Assembly: GCA_039725955.1 (NCBI GenBank)
Contig: CP091034.1
Span: 868,001-932,000 of the forward strand
DNA length: 64,000 bases
Source: Sinorhizobium sp. B11
Lineage (GTDB): Bacteria > Pseudomonadota > Alphaproteobacteria > Rhizobiales > Rhizobiaceae
Reading direction: 5' to 3'
The notes below the pieces were generated by a model. That model had not been told where the DNA came from. It did not search any database and saw only the letters and a list, made by a program, of their open reading frames with translations. Shown here in pieces: positions 35,351-45,093 of the stretch (positions are counted from its first letter, which is position 1; every line of letters starts with the position of its first letter). The position numbers and the translations under genes were made by a program.

Positions 35351-35386
35351 GAAGCATTCTCGTACGGCAACGTGCGAAAACGCTTC
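35351..35386 (+). promoter_or_regulatory. Hyphenated palindrome, probable ArsR-type operator
   Basis: Two 16-base arms separated by GCAA. The left arm starts GAAGCATTCTCG and the right arm ends GAAAACGCTTC; 13 of 16 positions pair. It lies in the middle of the 71-bp divergent gap between the arsR-like gene and the NIPSNAP gene, where it could overlap both promoters. Binding by the adjacent regulator is inferred. Confidence 0.7.
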
Positions 35387-35406
35387 TCACACGAAAGGAG
35401 AAAACG

Positions 35407-35736
35407 ATGATCACTTGCTTTATCCGCTACGAGATCGACCCGTTCCGCAAGGATGCCTTTGCCGAATATGCCCGCAACTGGGGGCAGGCGATCCCGAGAA
35501 ACGGCGCCGACCTGATCGGCTATTTCGGCCCGCACGAGGGTTCCGCGACGACGGCGTACGGTGTCTACAACATCGAAAGCCTGACAGCCTATGAGGCCTA
35601 TCGCGCAAGACTTGCCGCCGATCCGCTCGGTCGGGAGAACTACGAATTCGCCCGCCGTGAACGCTTCATCCTGAAAGAGGACCGCATCTTCCTGAAGAAT
35701 GTCTCGGCCCCACATACGAGACTGGTACTGCCATGA
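35407..35736 (+). CDS. NIPSNAP family protein
   Basis: 109-residue dimeric alpha/beta barrel protein of the NIPSNAP family. MITCFIRYEIDPFRKDAFAEYARNW gives the first strand-helix, and ENYEFARRERFILKEDRIFLK the last. Bacterial NIPSNAP proteins have no settled function. AAAGGAG is 7 nt before the ATG. Its stop overlaps the next gene by 4 bp (ATGA), so the two barrel proteins are translationally coupled and are probably co-regulated by the divergent ArsR protein. Confidence 0.88.
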   Translation: MITCFIRYEIDPFRKDAFAEYARNWGQAIPRNGADLIGYFGPHEGSATTAYGVYNIESLTAYEAYRARLAADPLGRENYEFARRERFILKEDRIFLKNVSAPHTRLVLP

Positions 35737-36092
35737 TCGCCGTCATCTTCGAAGTCATCCCCTATGTCGGCGAACGCCATCGCTATCTCGACCTAGCCGG
35801 CGAACTCAGATCCGAACTCGAAAAGATCGACGGCTTCATCTCCATCGAGCGTTTCGAGAGCCTGACTATGCGCGGCAAGATCCTCTCGCTCTCGTTCTTC
35901 AGGGACGAAGAGGCGGTCCGCGAGTGGCGCAATCTCGAGGCCCATCGCGCGGCCCAGAAGGCCGGCCGCAACGGCATTTTCGCAGACTATCGCCTGCGTA
36001 TCGGCCAGGTGATCAGGGATTATGGCATGATCGAGCGGGCCGAAGCACCTGAAGACAGCAGGCACGTCCATAGCCTTCATGTAGTGGAATGA
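35733..36092 (+). CDS. Antibiotic biosynthesis monooxygenase (ABM) domain protein
   Basis: 119-residue ABM-fold protein: MIAVIFEVIPYVGERHRYLDLAGELRSELEKIDGFISIERFES, then ILSLSFFRDEEAVREWRNLEAHRAAQKAGRNGIFADYRLRIGQV. Family members include cofactor-free monooxygenases and heme-degrading enzymes; the W...H pattern in 'WRNLEAHRAAQ' is common in this class. Coupled to the NIPSNAP gene by an ATGA overlap. The substrate is unknown; ArsR linkage suggests a response to a toxic small molecule. Confidence 0.85.
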   Translation: MIAVIFEVIPYVGERHRYLDLAGELRSELEKIDGFISIERFESLTMRGKILSLSFFRDEEAVREWRNLEAHRAAQKAGRNGIFADYRLRIGQVIRDYGMIERAEAPEDSRHVHSLHVVE

Positions 36093-36096
36093 AAGG

Positions 36097-36120
36097 GGCA
36101 GGCACCGGCCTGTGCCTGCC
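36097..36120 (+). terminator. Stem-loop after the ABM monooxygenase gene
   Basis: A perfect 9-bp stem (GGCAGGCAC/GTGCCTGCC) with a 6-nt loop, starting 4 bp after the stop. The following TCTCTCC is pyrimidine-rich but not a true U-run, so termination may be partial. Confidence 0.6.
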
Positions 36121-36239
36121 TCTCTCCTACGCGCAAACCCGAATATTTTCCCGAAACGGGTCGATGCTTCAGTCTTTGGTAACCAACTTGCGTAACCATA
36201 ACGGACAGTTAAGCGTAAAGCGTATGAGTGAGTATCTAA

Positions 36240-37370
<1,131 letters not shown>

Positions 37371-37430
37371 GCAACATCTTGCAAGATTGAGATACAGCTT
37401 CTTCCGGTTTGTACCTCCAGTTACGGAAGA

Positions 37431-37476
37431 AGAAACAAGAAGCCCGGGGCCGAAAGACCCCGGGCTTCTTGTTTCT
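37431..37476. terminator. Long perfect inverted repeat terminator after ccrM (bidirectional)
   Basis: Two 19-base arms (37431-37449 and 37458-37476) pair perfectly around an 8-nt loop. The inner part is GC-rich (AAGCCCGGGG) and the outer part contains CTTCTTGTTTCT, giving a U-rich end on both strands. It lies between the convergent ccrM and NTF2-like genes and can serve both. Confidence 0.9.
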
Positions 37477-37499
37477 GCAAAAGCGGCAGCAATCTCGCC

Positions 37500-37865
37500 T
37501 CAGAATTCCTGGTAGTCGGTCACATCGACCCGCGTAACCTTGCCGTCCGCATTGAAGGTGATCGTTTCCTCGCCTTCGCGGATCAGCGGCTTGCCGGTCT
37601 TGCTGTGTGTTGCCCGAACGGACCAGACAGCCCGGCCGGAAAGCGGCGTCAGCGTTTCCACCAGGGAGTTTTCTGCTGTCTGGTCAGGGTAATCGTCGAA
37701 ATAGCGTCGGAAGGCAGCCATGATCTCGGCCCGACCGGCAAGGCTGCCGACGCCGTTGGAGACGTAGGTCGCATCCTCGGCGAACCAGCGCTCGATCTCG
37801 GGAAAATCGAGCGCGTTGATCGCCGCGTGGAAGCGGTCGATGGCGTCAGCGGGATCGAAAGCCAT
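37500..37865 (-). CDS. NTF2-like / SnoaL-like family protein
   Basis: 121-residue cone-shaped alpha+beta barrel protein. AIDRFHAAINALDFPEIERWFAEDATYVSNG is the helix-rich start of the NTF2-like fold, and GEETITFNADGKVTRVDVTDYQEF the closing sheet. Such proteins act as isomerases, hydratases or ligand binders; no active-site set can be assigned. ATG 37865 is 3 bp after the HAD gene stop, so it is cotranscribed with HAD and mutY. Confidence 0.85.
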   Translation of the reverse strand: MAFDPADAIDRFHAAINALDFPEIERWFAEDATYVSNGVGSLAGRAEIMAAFRRYFDDYPDQTAENSLVETLTPLSGRAVWSVRATHSKTGKPLIREGEETITFNADGKVTRVDVTDYQEF

Positions 37866-37868
37866 GGC

Positions 37869-38483
37869 TCAGGCCCTCAAACCGTAAGTCGCGAGGTCGG
37901 CGCGCAGCTTGTCGGCGCCGGTGAAGAGCACGGCATTCCAGCCGGCGGCCTTAGCGCCCTCGACATTGACGGGTGCGTCGTCGATGAAGATTGTCGCAGC
38001 CGGATCGAGGTCGAAACTCTTCGCATGCGTTTCGTAGATCGCGATATCGGGCTTGATGAGGCCGACATCACCGGAAACGGTTACGCCGCGCGGCTTCTTG
38101 AGGAAGGGGAAGCGTTCCTGCGCCTCGCGGAATGTGTCGGACGCGAAGTTGGTCAGCATCGTCACGTCCCGGCCTTCATTGATGAAGCCCTCCATGATCG
38201 CGACGCTGTCTTCATAGGCATGCGGTATCATCTCGTGCCAGTTCTTGCGAAAGCCGCGGATATGCTCTTCGCGGGTCGGATGCTCCTTGATCAGCAAGGC
38301 CTCGGCATCGGCCCAGGTGCGGCCGCGGTCCTGCTCGACGTTCCAGTCGTGCGTGCAGATATTGGCGAAAAACCAGGTGCGCTCGGCCTCATCGGGAATG
38401 AGGCGGCTGAAGGGAATTTGCGGATCGTAATGAATAAGAACTTTGCCAATATCGAAAACGATATGCTTGATGTCGTTTGCCAT
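37869..38483 (-). CDS. HAD family phosphatase (YihX-like)
   Basis: 204-residue HAD-IA protein. Motif I is VFDIGKVLIHYD, with Gly in place of the second Asp of the common DxD, as in E. coli YihX (glucose-1-phosphate phosphatase, FDLGN). Motif II is MLTNFASDT, motif III is in LIKPDIAIYE and motif IV is IFIDDAPVNVEGAKAAGW. ATG 38483 is chosen over 38489 for AAGGG spacing. The start lies 2 bp after the mutY stop codon (38486-38488) on the same strand. Confidence 0.9.
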   Translation of the reverse strand: MANDIKHIVFDIGKVLIHYDPQIPFSRLIPDEAERTWFFANICTHDWNVEQDRGRTWADAEALLIKEHPTREEHIRGFRKNWHEMIPHAYEDSVAIMEGFINEGRDVTMLTNFASDTFREAQERFPFLKKPRGVTVSGDVGLIKPDIAIYETHAKSFDLDPAATIFIDDAPVNVEGAKAAGWNAVLFTGADKLRADLATYGLRA

Positions 38484-38485
38484 AA

Positions 38486-39577
38486 TCATCCCTTGGCTGT
38501 TTTGAACGCGAGAGGAATAGCCGCTGCGATCGCTTTTTTCATGATAGTCGGCAGCGCCTGAGCTTCAAGATTTATAACTGGCTCCCACCAGCCTTCATCG
38601 ATTTGAACGCGATTGGTAAGTGCCACGCGGAAGATCGAAAGCCTGAGCTCGAAATGGGTGAAGATGTGGGTGACGCTGCCGGCGCTCTCCCAGTCAGCCT
38701 TGAAGGGTGCCGCTTCGGCTGAGGTCTCGCCGTCCTGCCGCGCTGTCCATGCTGTCGTCGGAATTTCCGTCATGCCGCCGAGCAACCCGCTTTCAATCCG
38801 CCGCCGAAGCAGGATATCGCCATCGGAGGTGACTGCCACGAAGGCCGCACCCCGCCGGATCGGTTTTTCCTTCTTGGCGGCCTTGACCGGAAACTGCTCG
38901 GGATCGTGCAGCCGCAATGCCTCGCACGATCCGTTGAACGGACAGAGCGAGCAGGCCGGGCGCTTCGGCGTACAGATCGTGGCGCCGAGATCCATCATCG
39001 CCTGGGCAAAATCGCCGGGTCGGTCAGCCGGCGTCAGCAGCGCCACCTTCTGGCGCATCAGCGGTTTGCCGGCTGGAAGCGGCGTAGCGATGGCATAGAG
39101 CCGCGAGATAACCCGCTCGACATTGCCGTCCATCACGGCGGCCTGACGGTTAAAGGCGATGGCCGAGACTGCTGCGGCCGTATAGTCGCCGATGCCGGGC
39201 AGGGCTTTCAGGCCCTCTTCAGTGTCGGGAAAGATGCCGCCATGTTCGCTGGCAACGGCTTCGGCGCATTTCTTCAGATTGCGCGCCCGAGCATAATAGC
39301 CGAGCCCCGCCCAGGCGGCCATCACCGCTTCAACGGGCGCATCGGCGAGATCCGTCACGGACGGCCATTTCGCAAGGAAATTGGCAAAGTAGGGTTTTAC
39401 CGCTTGCACCGTCGTCTGCTGCAGCATCACCTCGGACAGCCAGACGTGATAGGGATCGGCCTTGATGCCGCGCTTGGCCATCGGTGGCGAAACCCGCCAG
39501 GGCAGGTCGCGATGATGGCGGTCGTACCATTCCAGGAGAGGGGAGGCAGTCGGCGCGTCCGGTGTGCGTGTCGTCAT
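38486..39577 (-). CDS. mutY: A/G-specific adenine DNA glycosylase
   Basis: MutY, 363 residues, removes adenine mispaired with 8-oxoguanine. The catalytic Glu is in WLSEVMLQQTTV, the helix-hairpin-helix is LPGIGDYTAAAVSAIAF, and the catalytic Asp is in VMDGNVERV. The [4Fe-4S] ligands follow C-x6-C-x2-C-x5-C (CTPKRPACSLCPFNGSC). A NUDIX-like C-terminal domain (about 235-355) senses 8-oxoG. It is divergent from the DciA-like gene (97 bp). Confidence 0.96.
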   Translation of the reverse strand: MTTRTPDAPTASPLLEWYDRHHRDLPWRVSPPMAKRGIKADPYHVWLSEVMLQQTTVQAVKPYFANFLAKWPSVTDLADAPVEAVMAAWAGLGYYARARNLKKCAEAVASEHGGIFPDTEEGLKALPGIGDYTAAAVSAIAFNRQAAVMDGNVERVISRLYAIATPLPAGKPLMRQKVALLTPADRPGDFAQAMMDLGATICTPKRPACSLCPFNGSCEALRLHDPEQFPVKAAKKEKPIRRGAAFVAVTSDGDILLRRRIESGLLGGMTEIPTTAWTARQDGETSAEAAPFKADWESAGSVTHIFTHFELRLSIFRVALTNRVQIDEGWWEPVINLEAQALPTIMKKAIAAAIPLAFKTAKG

Positions 39578-39674
39578 TATTTGCCGCGATCGGGGGAAGT
39601 GATCTATACTTGGCGAAGCAAGGCGGCGTGATCAAGCCGGCGGCCGCCGATGGACGTCGCTTACCAAGGTTTCG

Positions 39675-40166
39675 ATGAGTTATCCACGCAAAGATGAGAA
39701 GCAGATTGCAGAGCTGACGAACGGCATCATCGATCCCGTTCTCGCCCGCCGTGCCGGCATCAACAGCGCACTTCTCGGCTCCTGGGACGAAATCGCCGGC
39801 GAGGACTTCGCCGATTGCACCCGCCCGGAAAAGATCGCCTGGGCCCGCGGCGGCGGCGATGATGGAAACTTCCGTCCCGGTGTGCTGACGGTTGCCTGCG
39901 AAGGCGCACGCGCTCTTTTCCTCACCCACGCGCAGGGGGAGCTTATCCAACGCATCAACAGCTTCTTCGGCTTTGCCGCCGTCCACCAGCTCCGCATCGT
40001 CCAGAAACCGGTCTACCAGCCGGTCAAACGTTCCCGCACGCCGCCGCCCTTGAAGGGCGAGGCGGCCCGCAAGCTGGAAGGGATGATGCAGGGCCTGGAG
40101 GATGAAAAGATCAGAAAGGCGATCGCTCGTCTGGGGACGGCGGTATTGGGCAAGCGGGGCAGATAG
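39675..40166 (+). CDS. DUF721/DciA-like protein
   Basis: 163-residue protein whose N-terminal 110 residues match DUF721 (SWDEIAGEDFADCTRPEKIAW, LTVACEGARALFLTHAQGELIQRINSFFG). DUF721 includes DciA, the ancestral loader of the DnaB replicative helicase. The C-terminal segment is basic and probably binds DNA or is unstructured. DciA function in this lineage is inferred, not shown. It is divergent from mutY and upstream of a DsbA-like gene. Confidence 0.82.
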   Translation: MSYPRKDEKQIAELTNGIIDPVLARRAGINSALLGSWDEIAGEDFADCTRPEKIAWARGGGDDGNFRPGVLTVACEGARALFLTHAQGELIQRINSFFGFAAVHQLRIVQKPVYQPVKRSRTPPPLKGEAARKLEGMMQGLEDEKIRKAIARLGTAVLGKRGR

Positions 40167-40415
40167 CTGTCGTTTGACGCCTCGCCGGCGACTGTCGCGT
40201 GATTGACGATATCGATGACGACGCAGTCCGGTTTCCGGTTCTGCGTGTCGGCAATCGTCGCGATCTCAATCGATAGGGCAAAATCCTGCAGTCTTTTGAC
40301 TATTCGTCTTTCGCAGGTCACAATTCTTTGAAGAAAGTTGGCGAAGCGTGCCTTGTTAGCGGCTTCTGGCCGTTATATCGCACAAGCAGCTGCCACACTT
40401 GTTTATGGGGAACCC
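40167..40415. other. Gene-free stretch between dciA-like and dsbA-like genes
   Basis: 249 bp. No supported ORF, no strong hairpin and no tRNA. It probably holds the promoter of the DsbA-like gene. An in-frame upstream ATG at 40338 extends that gene but would displace its signal peptide. Confidence 0.5.
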
Positions 40416-41114
40416 ATGCGCATCTCTGAAATGCAATTGACGAAACGCCAGCTTCTGGGCGGTGTCGCCGCCGCAACCGCATCCATGGCGGTATACGGTA
40501 CGGCGCAGGCGCAGGCAGCCCCGGAAATTCCGAAGCCGGACGGCGATGTCGACATGGCCAAGGTGCTGGAGCCCGGCGCGCTGCCGGAAATGGCACTCGG
40601 CAAAGCCGATGCCCCGGTCAAGATCGTCGAATATATGTCGATGACCTGCCCGCACTGCGCCCACTTCCACAACACGACCTTCGACACCATCAAGCAGAAA
40701 TATGTCGATACCGGCAAGGTCGAGTTCATCCTGCGCGAATTCCCCTTCGACCCCCGCGCTGCCGCTGCCTTCATGCTTGCCCGCTGCAACCCGCAGAAGC
40801 CTGAGGAGCTCGCAACACCCGAACAGTATTTCCCGATGGTCGCCATGCTCTTCAAGCAGCAGCAGGTCTGGGCAGCAGCCGATGATGGCCGCGCTGCACT
40901 GCTGCAGATGTCGAAGCTTGCCGGATTTACTGAGGATAGCTTCACGAAGTGCTTGACGAACCAGAAACTGCTGGATGAAGTGAATGCCACGCGGGAACGG
41001 GGTTCCAAGGACTTCGGCGTCAATGCCACGCCGACGTTCCTCATCAATGGCAAGCGCTATTCTGGAGACATGCCGGTTGACACCATGTCGGCCCTCATCG
41101 ACAGCCTCCTCTGA
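40416..41114 (+). CDS. DsbA family thiol-disulphide oxidoreductase
   Basis: 232-residue periplasmic thioredoxin-fold protein. The N-terminus has TKRQLLGGVAAATASMAVYG...AQA, a signal peptide with a KR pair that could use Sec or, less usually, Tat. The active site is C78-P-H-C81 (MSMTCPHCAHFH), and the cis-Pro loop is VNATPTFLING. It resembles DsbA/Com1-type proteins that form disulphides. The start ATG 40416 follows GGGGA; ATG 40431 is also possible. It is terminated by a hairpin before smc. Confidence 0.9.
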   Translation: MRISEMQLTKRQLLGGVAAATASMAVYGTAQAQAAPEIPKPDGDVDMAKVLEPGALPEMALGKADAPVKIVEYMSMTCPHCAHFHNTTFDTIKQKYVDTGKVEFILREFPFDPRAAAAFMLARCNPQKPEELATPEQYFPMVAMLFKQQQVWAAADDGRAALLQMSKLAGFTEDSFTKCLTNQKLLDEVNATRERGSKDFGVNATPTFLINGKRYSGDMPVDTMSALIDSLL

Positions 41115-41132
41115 TCCGTACCGTTTTGCGAA

Positions 41133-41171
41133 GGCGGGCGACGGTGAAAGCCGTGCGCCCGCTTTTTCTTT
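41133..41171 (+). terminator. Rho-independent terminator between dsbA-like gene and smc
   Basis: GC-rich stem (GCGGGC... pairing with ...GCCCGC, with an inner ACGG/CCGT pair) followed by CTTTTTCTTTT, 20 bp after the DsbA-like stop and just before smc. Confidence 0.82.
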
Positions 41172-41192
41172 TGCGCGGTGTGAGGCCGTGGC

Positions 41193-44100
41193 ATGAAGTT
41201 CAACAAGCTCCGCGTTGTCGGCTTCAAATCCTTCGTCGAACCGACAGAATTCATTATCGAGCGTGGCCTGACGGGTGTCGTCGGACCGAACGGCTGTGGC
41301 AAGTCCAACCTCGTCGAGGCCCTGCGCTGGGTCATGGGCGAGAATTCCTATAAGAACATGCGCGCGTCCGGCATGGACGACGTGATCTTTTCCGGCTCGG
41401 GAAACCGCCCGGCGCGCAACACGGCCGAAGTTGCGCTCTATCTTGATAATGGCGAACGTACCGCGCCTGCCGCCTTCAATGACAGCGATGAAATTCAGGT
41501 CACCCGACGCATCGAGCGTGAGCAGGGATCGATCTATCGCATCAACGGCAAGGAAAGCCGCGCCAAGGATGTTCAGCTGCTTTTCGCGGATGCTTCCACC
41601 GGCGCTCGTTCTCCCTCGATGGTGGGGCAGGGGCGTATCGGCGAACTGATTTCCGCAAAGCCGCAGGCACGCCGCCAGTTGCTGGAAGAGGCGGCCGGGA
41701 TTTCCGGACTGCACTCCCGCCGCCATGAGGCCGAGCTTCGGTTGCGCGCCGCAGAAAGCAATCTGGAGCGGCTGGATGACGTCACGTCGCAGCTCGAAAG
41801 CCAGATCGAGAGCCTGAAGCGTCAGGCGCGCCAGGCAAACCGCTTCAAGACGCTCTCTGCCGATATTCGCGCCCGCGAGGCTATGCTCTTGCACATCCGT
41901 TGGGTGCAGGCGAAGGAAGCTGAGGCGGAGGCTGATAGCGCACTCAATCAGGCAACCGTCGTCGTCGCCGAAAAGGCGCAGATCCAGATGGAGGCGGCTA
42001 AGAGCCAAGGCATTGCCAGCCTGAAACTGCCTGAACTGCGCGAAGGCGAGGCGAGGGTCGCGGCCGCCCTCCAGCGCCTGCAAATCGCCCGCAGCCAGCT
42101 CGAGGAAGATGCCAACCGCATCCTGCGCCGTCGCGATGAACTCACCCGTCGTCTGACGCAGCTTGCCGAAGATATCAGGCGCGAGGAACGGCTTGTCGCC
42201 GACAATGCCGTCATCCTGGCAAGGCTCGATGCCGAAGAGGCCGATATCGGCGAAACCCTCGCCGATTCCGGCCGTTATGCCGAGGAGACGCGGCAGGTAT
42301 TCGAAGAGGCTGCCACCAAGCTCGCAGATAGTGAGCGTATCTTCACCACCCTGACCGCGGAGCGCGCTGAAGCCGCAGCCGGACGCAACCAGCTGGAACG
42401 CGCCATCCGCGATCTCGCTGATCGCAAGCTCAGGCTCGAACGCCAGATGGACGAGGCCAACCGCGAGCTTGCCGGTGTCGGCGAGAGGATCGCAACGCTG
42501 CCGGACCCGGAAGAAAAGCGCGCCGTGGTGGAAGCCGGCGAGATCGCCGTCGCCGAGGCCGAAGCGGCGATCCAGTCCGTCGAACTGGCGCTCGCCAAGG
42601 CGCGCGAGATGGAAGCGTTCTCCCGCGCTCCGGTTGATCAGGCACGCAGCAAGCTCAACGCGCTTGAGACGGAAGCACGCACAATCCAGCGCATGCTGGC
42701 AGGCGCCGCCACAGGCGAATTCCCGCCGGTTGCCGAAGAGCTGAAAGTCGATCGCGGTTTCGAAACCGCGCTCGGTGCCGCCCTCGGAGACGACCTTGAA
42801 TCCCCGCTCGACCCGAATGCGCCCGCCCATTGGTCGGAAAACGGCGATGGTGCCGGCGATCCGGGATTGCCTGCTGGTGCTGTGCCGCTGCTGAATCACG
42901 TTCGTGCACCCGCCGCGCTGATCCGTCGCCTGCGCCAGATAGGCCTGGTGGCCGCCAGCGATGCGCCGCGTCTGGTGAAGGAACTCAAGGCCGGCCAGCG
43001 GCTGGTCACCAGGGAAGGCGCCGTTTATCGCTGGGATGGCCATGTCGCCGGCGCGGACGCACCGAGCGCGGCCGCTCTTCGTCTCGCCCAGAAAAACCGC
43101 CTCGCCGAGCTCGAAGGTGAGGCAGAACTCGCTCGCGATGTTCTGACCGAAGCAGAGGAGCGCCTTGCCGCTGCGGCCGATGCGATCCGTGAAGAGGAGC
43201 GCAGGCTCACTGACGCCCGCGACATGAACCGCCTGTCCGCCCGTCATCTTGCCGAGGCACGCGAGGCTCTGGCCGCTGCGGAGCGCGCCTCGGGCGATCT
43301 CATTCGCCGCCGCGATGTCGTCGCCGAAGCCGTCAGTCAGTTGCAGTCGCAGCTCGAAGATGTTGCCGTTCAGGAAGAAAATGCCCGCATCGAACTCGAA
43401 GATGCGCCAGATCTGACCGCGCTCGATGACCGTCTGCGCTTCCAGCAGGCCGAAGTCGCGACCGATCGCGGTGCGCTTGCTGAAGCGCGCGCTCGCCATG
43501 AGAGCCTGAACCGCGAGAACGATGCGCGCCAGCGCCGCATCGTCGCCATCGGCCAGGAGCGCGAGACATGGCGACAGCGCGCCGCAAGTGCGGAAGATCA
43601 CATCGCGACGCTCCGCGATCGTGAGGAGGAGGCCCGCGAAGAAGCCGCCGAGCTTGAAATGGCGCCCGATGAATTCGATGACAAGCGCCGCGCTTTGCTG
43701 ACGGAATTGCAGAAGGCCGAGGAGGCCCGCCGTCATGCCGCTGATCTGCTGGCCGAAGCCGAGCTGCTGCAGCGCGACGCTGACCACAAGGCGGCGACAG
43801 CGCTTTCGGAGCTTGCTGAAAGCCGCGAGCGCCGCGGCCGCGCCGAGGAGCGCCTCGTCTCCGCACGCGAGAAGCGGCAGGAGAGCGAACAGCGCATTCG
43901 TGAGACACTCAATGTACAGCCCCATGAGGCGTTGCGCCTCGCCGGCCGGCCGGGACTGCAGACGCTGCCGGATCCGCGCGAGGTCGAGCGCGAAGTGGAG
44001 CGGCTAAGGATAGAGCGCGAGCGTCTGGGCGCCGTCAACCTGCGGGCCGACGAGGAGCAGAAGGAGCTCAGCGAGAAGCTGGAAGCGCTCATCAAGGAAC

Positions 44101-44651
44101 GAGACGACGTCATCGATGCCATCAGAAAACTGCGCGGCGCGATCCAGAGCCTGAATCGTGAAGGCCGCGAACGACTGATTGCCGCCTTCGACGTCGTCAA
44201 CGCCCAGTTCCAGCGGCTCTTCACCCACCTTTTCGGCGGTGGCACGGCGGAGCTGCAGCTCATTGAATCAGACGATCCGCTGGAAGCCGGCCTCGAAATC
44301 CTCGCCCGCCCGCCCGGCAAGAAGCCGCAGACCATGACTCTGCTTTCCGGCGGCGAGCAGGCGCTGACGGCAATGGCGCTGATCTTTGCCGTCTTCCTCA
44401 CCAATCCCGCGCCGATCTGCGTGCTGGACGAGGTGGATGCCCCGCTCGACGACCACAATGTCGAGCGCTATTGCAACCTGATGGACGAGATGGCGGCCTC
44501 CACGGAGACACGATTCGTCATCATCACCCACAACCCGATCACCATGGCGCGCATGAATCGCCTCTTCGGTGTGACGATGGCCGAGCAGGGTGTTTCTCAG
44601 CTGGTCTCGGTTGATCTGCAGACTGCAGAGCGTCTCCGTGAGACGGCCTGA
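41193..44651 (+). CDS. smc: Chromosome segregation protein SMC
   Basis: 1152-residue condensin ATPase that folds and organises the chromosome with ScpA/ScpB. Walker A is GPNGCGKSN (32-39), followed by the RIGELISAKPQARRQLLEEAAGI block. Two long Ala/Glu/Arg-rich coiled coils (about 165-480 and 645-960) flank the hinge (about 500-630, with GAALGDDLESPLD). The C-terminal signature LSGGEQALTAMALIFA is near 1050 and Walker B is ICVLDEVDAPLDD. Full length for the family. Confidence 0.98.
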   Translation: MKFNKLRVVGFKSFVEPTEFIIERGLTGVVGPNGCGKSNLVEALRWVMGENSYKNMRASGMDDVIFSGSGNRPARNTAEVALYLDNGERTAPAAFNDSDEIQVTRRIEREQGSIYRINGKESRAKDVQLLFADASTGARSPSMVGQGRIGELISAKPQARRQLLEEAAGISGLHSRRHEAELRLRAAESNLERLDDVTSQLESQIESLKRQARQANRFKTLSADIRAREAMLLHIRWVQAKEAEAEADSALNQATVVVAEKAQIQMEAAKSQGIASLKLPELREGEARVAAALQRLQIARSQLEEDANRILRRRDELTRRLTQLAEDIRREERLVADNAVILARLDAEEADIGETLADSGRYAEETRQVFEEAATKLADSERIFTTLTAERAEAAAGRNQLERAIRDLADRKLRLERQMDEANRELAGVGERIATLPDPEEKRAVVEAGEIAVAEAEAAIQSVELALAKAREMEAFSRAPVDQARSKLNALETEARTIQRMLAGAATGEFPPVAEELKVDRGFETALGAALGDDLESPLDPNAPAHWSENGDGAGDPGLPAGAVPLLNHVRAPAALIRRLRQIGLVAASDAPRLVKELKAGQRLVTREGAVYRWDGHVAGADAPSAAALRLAQKNRLAELEGEAELARDVLTEAEERLAAAADAIREEERRLTDARDMNRLSARHLAEAREALAAAERASGDLIRRRDVVAEAVSQLQSQLEDVAVQEENARIELEDAPDLTALDDRLRFQQAEVATDRGALAEARARHESLNRENDARQRRIVAIGQERETWRQRAASAEDHIATLRDREEEAREEAAELEMAPDEFDDKRRALLTELQKAEEARRHAADLLAEAELLQRDADHKAATALSELAESRERRGRAEERLVSAREKRQESEQRIRETLNVQPHEALRLAGRPGLQTLPDPREVEREVERLRIERERLGAVNLRADEEQKELSEKLEALIKERDDVIDAIRKLRGAIQSLNREGRERLIAAFDVVNAQFQRLFTHLFGGGTAELQLIESDDPLEAGLEILARPPGKKPQTMTLLSGGEQALTAMALIFAVFLTNPAPICVLDEVDAPLDDHNVERYCNLMDEMAASTETRFVIITHNPITMARMNRLFGVTMAEQGVSQLVSVDLQTAERLRETA

Positions 44652-44760
44652 GGCGGCATTTTAATTAAAGACCAAAAAAGGTCACCCTGACATCGGGTGC
44701 GTACCCCATTTGGGTGATGCTCTTTTGCGCGCATTGCATTAGAAGTTGTTTTATCGCAAC

Positions 44761-44944
44761 CGCGCCGGTACGGATAAGTAGCAATCGGTCGTTGCGTACC
44801 GTGGAATTTGCAATGCTGTCTTCGGGTTGGGAGCGAACGGTCGAAGATCGCAGGGCATAGATGGACCCCCCGTCCGGTTTTCCTGGCCGGACGGAAACAA
44901 GGCTTTGCGGGACCGTTGTTGCAGTCCCGCAAAGCTTTTTTTAT
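44761..44944 (+). ncRNA. Candidate structured small RNA (or ppdK attenuator leader) between smc and ppdK
   Basis: Four successive hairpins can be read in about 180 nt: CGGTACG (44766)/CGTACCG (44795); ATGC..TCTTCG (44813-44824)/CGAAGA..GCAT (44842-44858); CCGTCCGG (44870)/CCGGACGG (44887-44894); and a terminator stem GCTTTGCGGGAC (44902-44913)/GTCCCGCAAAGC (44924-44935) with a run of T. A possible promoter is TTGCGC (44725) and TTTTAT (44749), 18-bp spacer. There is no ORF. It begins 109 bp after smc and ends 149 bp before ppdK, so a free sRNA is favoured over an attenuator, though both fit. Confidence 0.6.
44902..44944 (+). terminator. Rho-independent terminator of the candidate sRNA
   Basis: A perfect 12-bp stem with a 10-nt loop and at least seven T residues. 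It is one of the strongest terminators in the window and has no protein gene immediately upstream. Confidence 0.93.
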
Positions 44945-45093
44945 GCGCTTGCACTGCGCCTCCTCCGTTTCAACCGTTTGATCTTGCCTCCTGTCGCGGA
45001 TTTATTGTGCGACGCAACATTTCGCCGCATTTGTCGATTTTCATTTCAACACCAAGGGATTAAGCTGGTTCCCGAAATGGTGTTGGGGGGAAG

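Noticed and set aside
36180..36239. CtrA binding site upstream of ccrM
   Set aside because: TTAA and GTAACC elements are present, but no proper TTAA-N7-TTAA spacing, so I did not annotate it.
40356..43925. 1189-codon open frame on the minus strand opposite the DsbA-like gene and smc
   Set aside because: It runs antisense to two well supported genes and its translation has no recognisable domain. High-GC codon bias creates such mirror frames.
44761..44944. 6S RNA identity for the smc-ppdK RNA candidate
   Set aside because: 6S RNA forms one long interrupted hairpin; this sequence forms successive independent hairpins.
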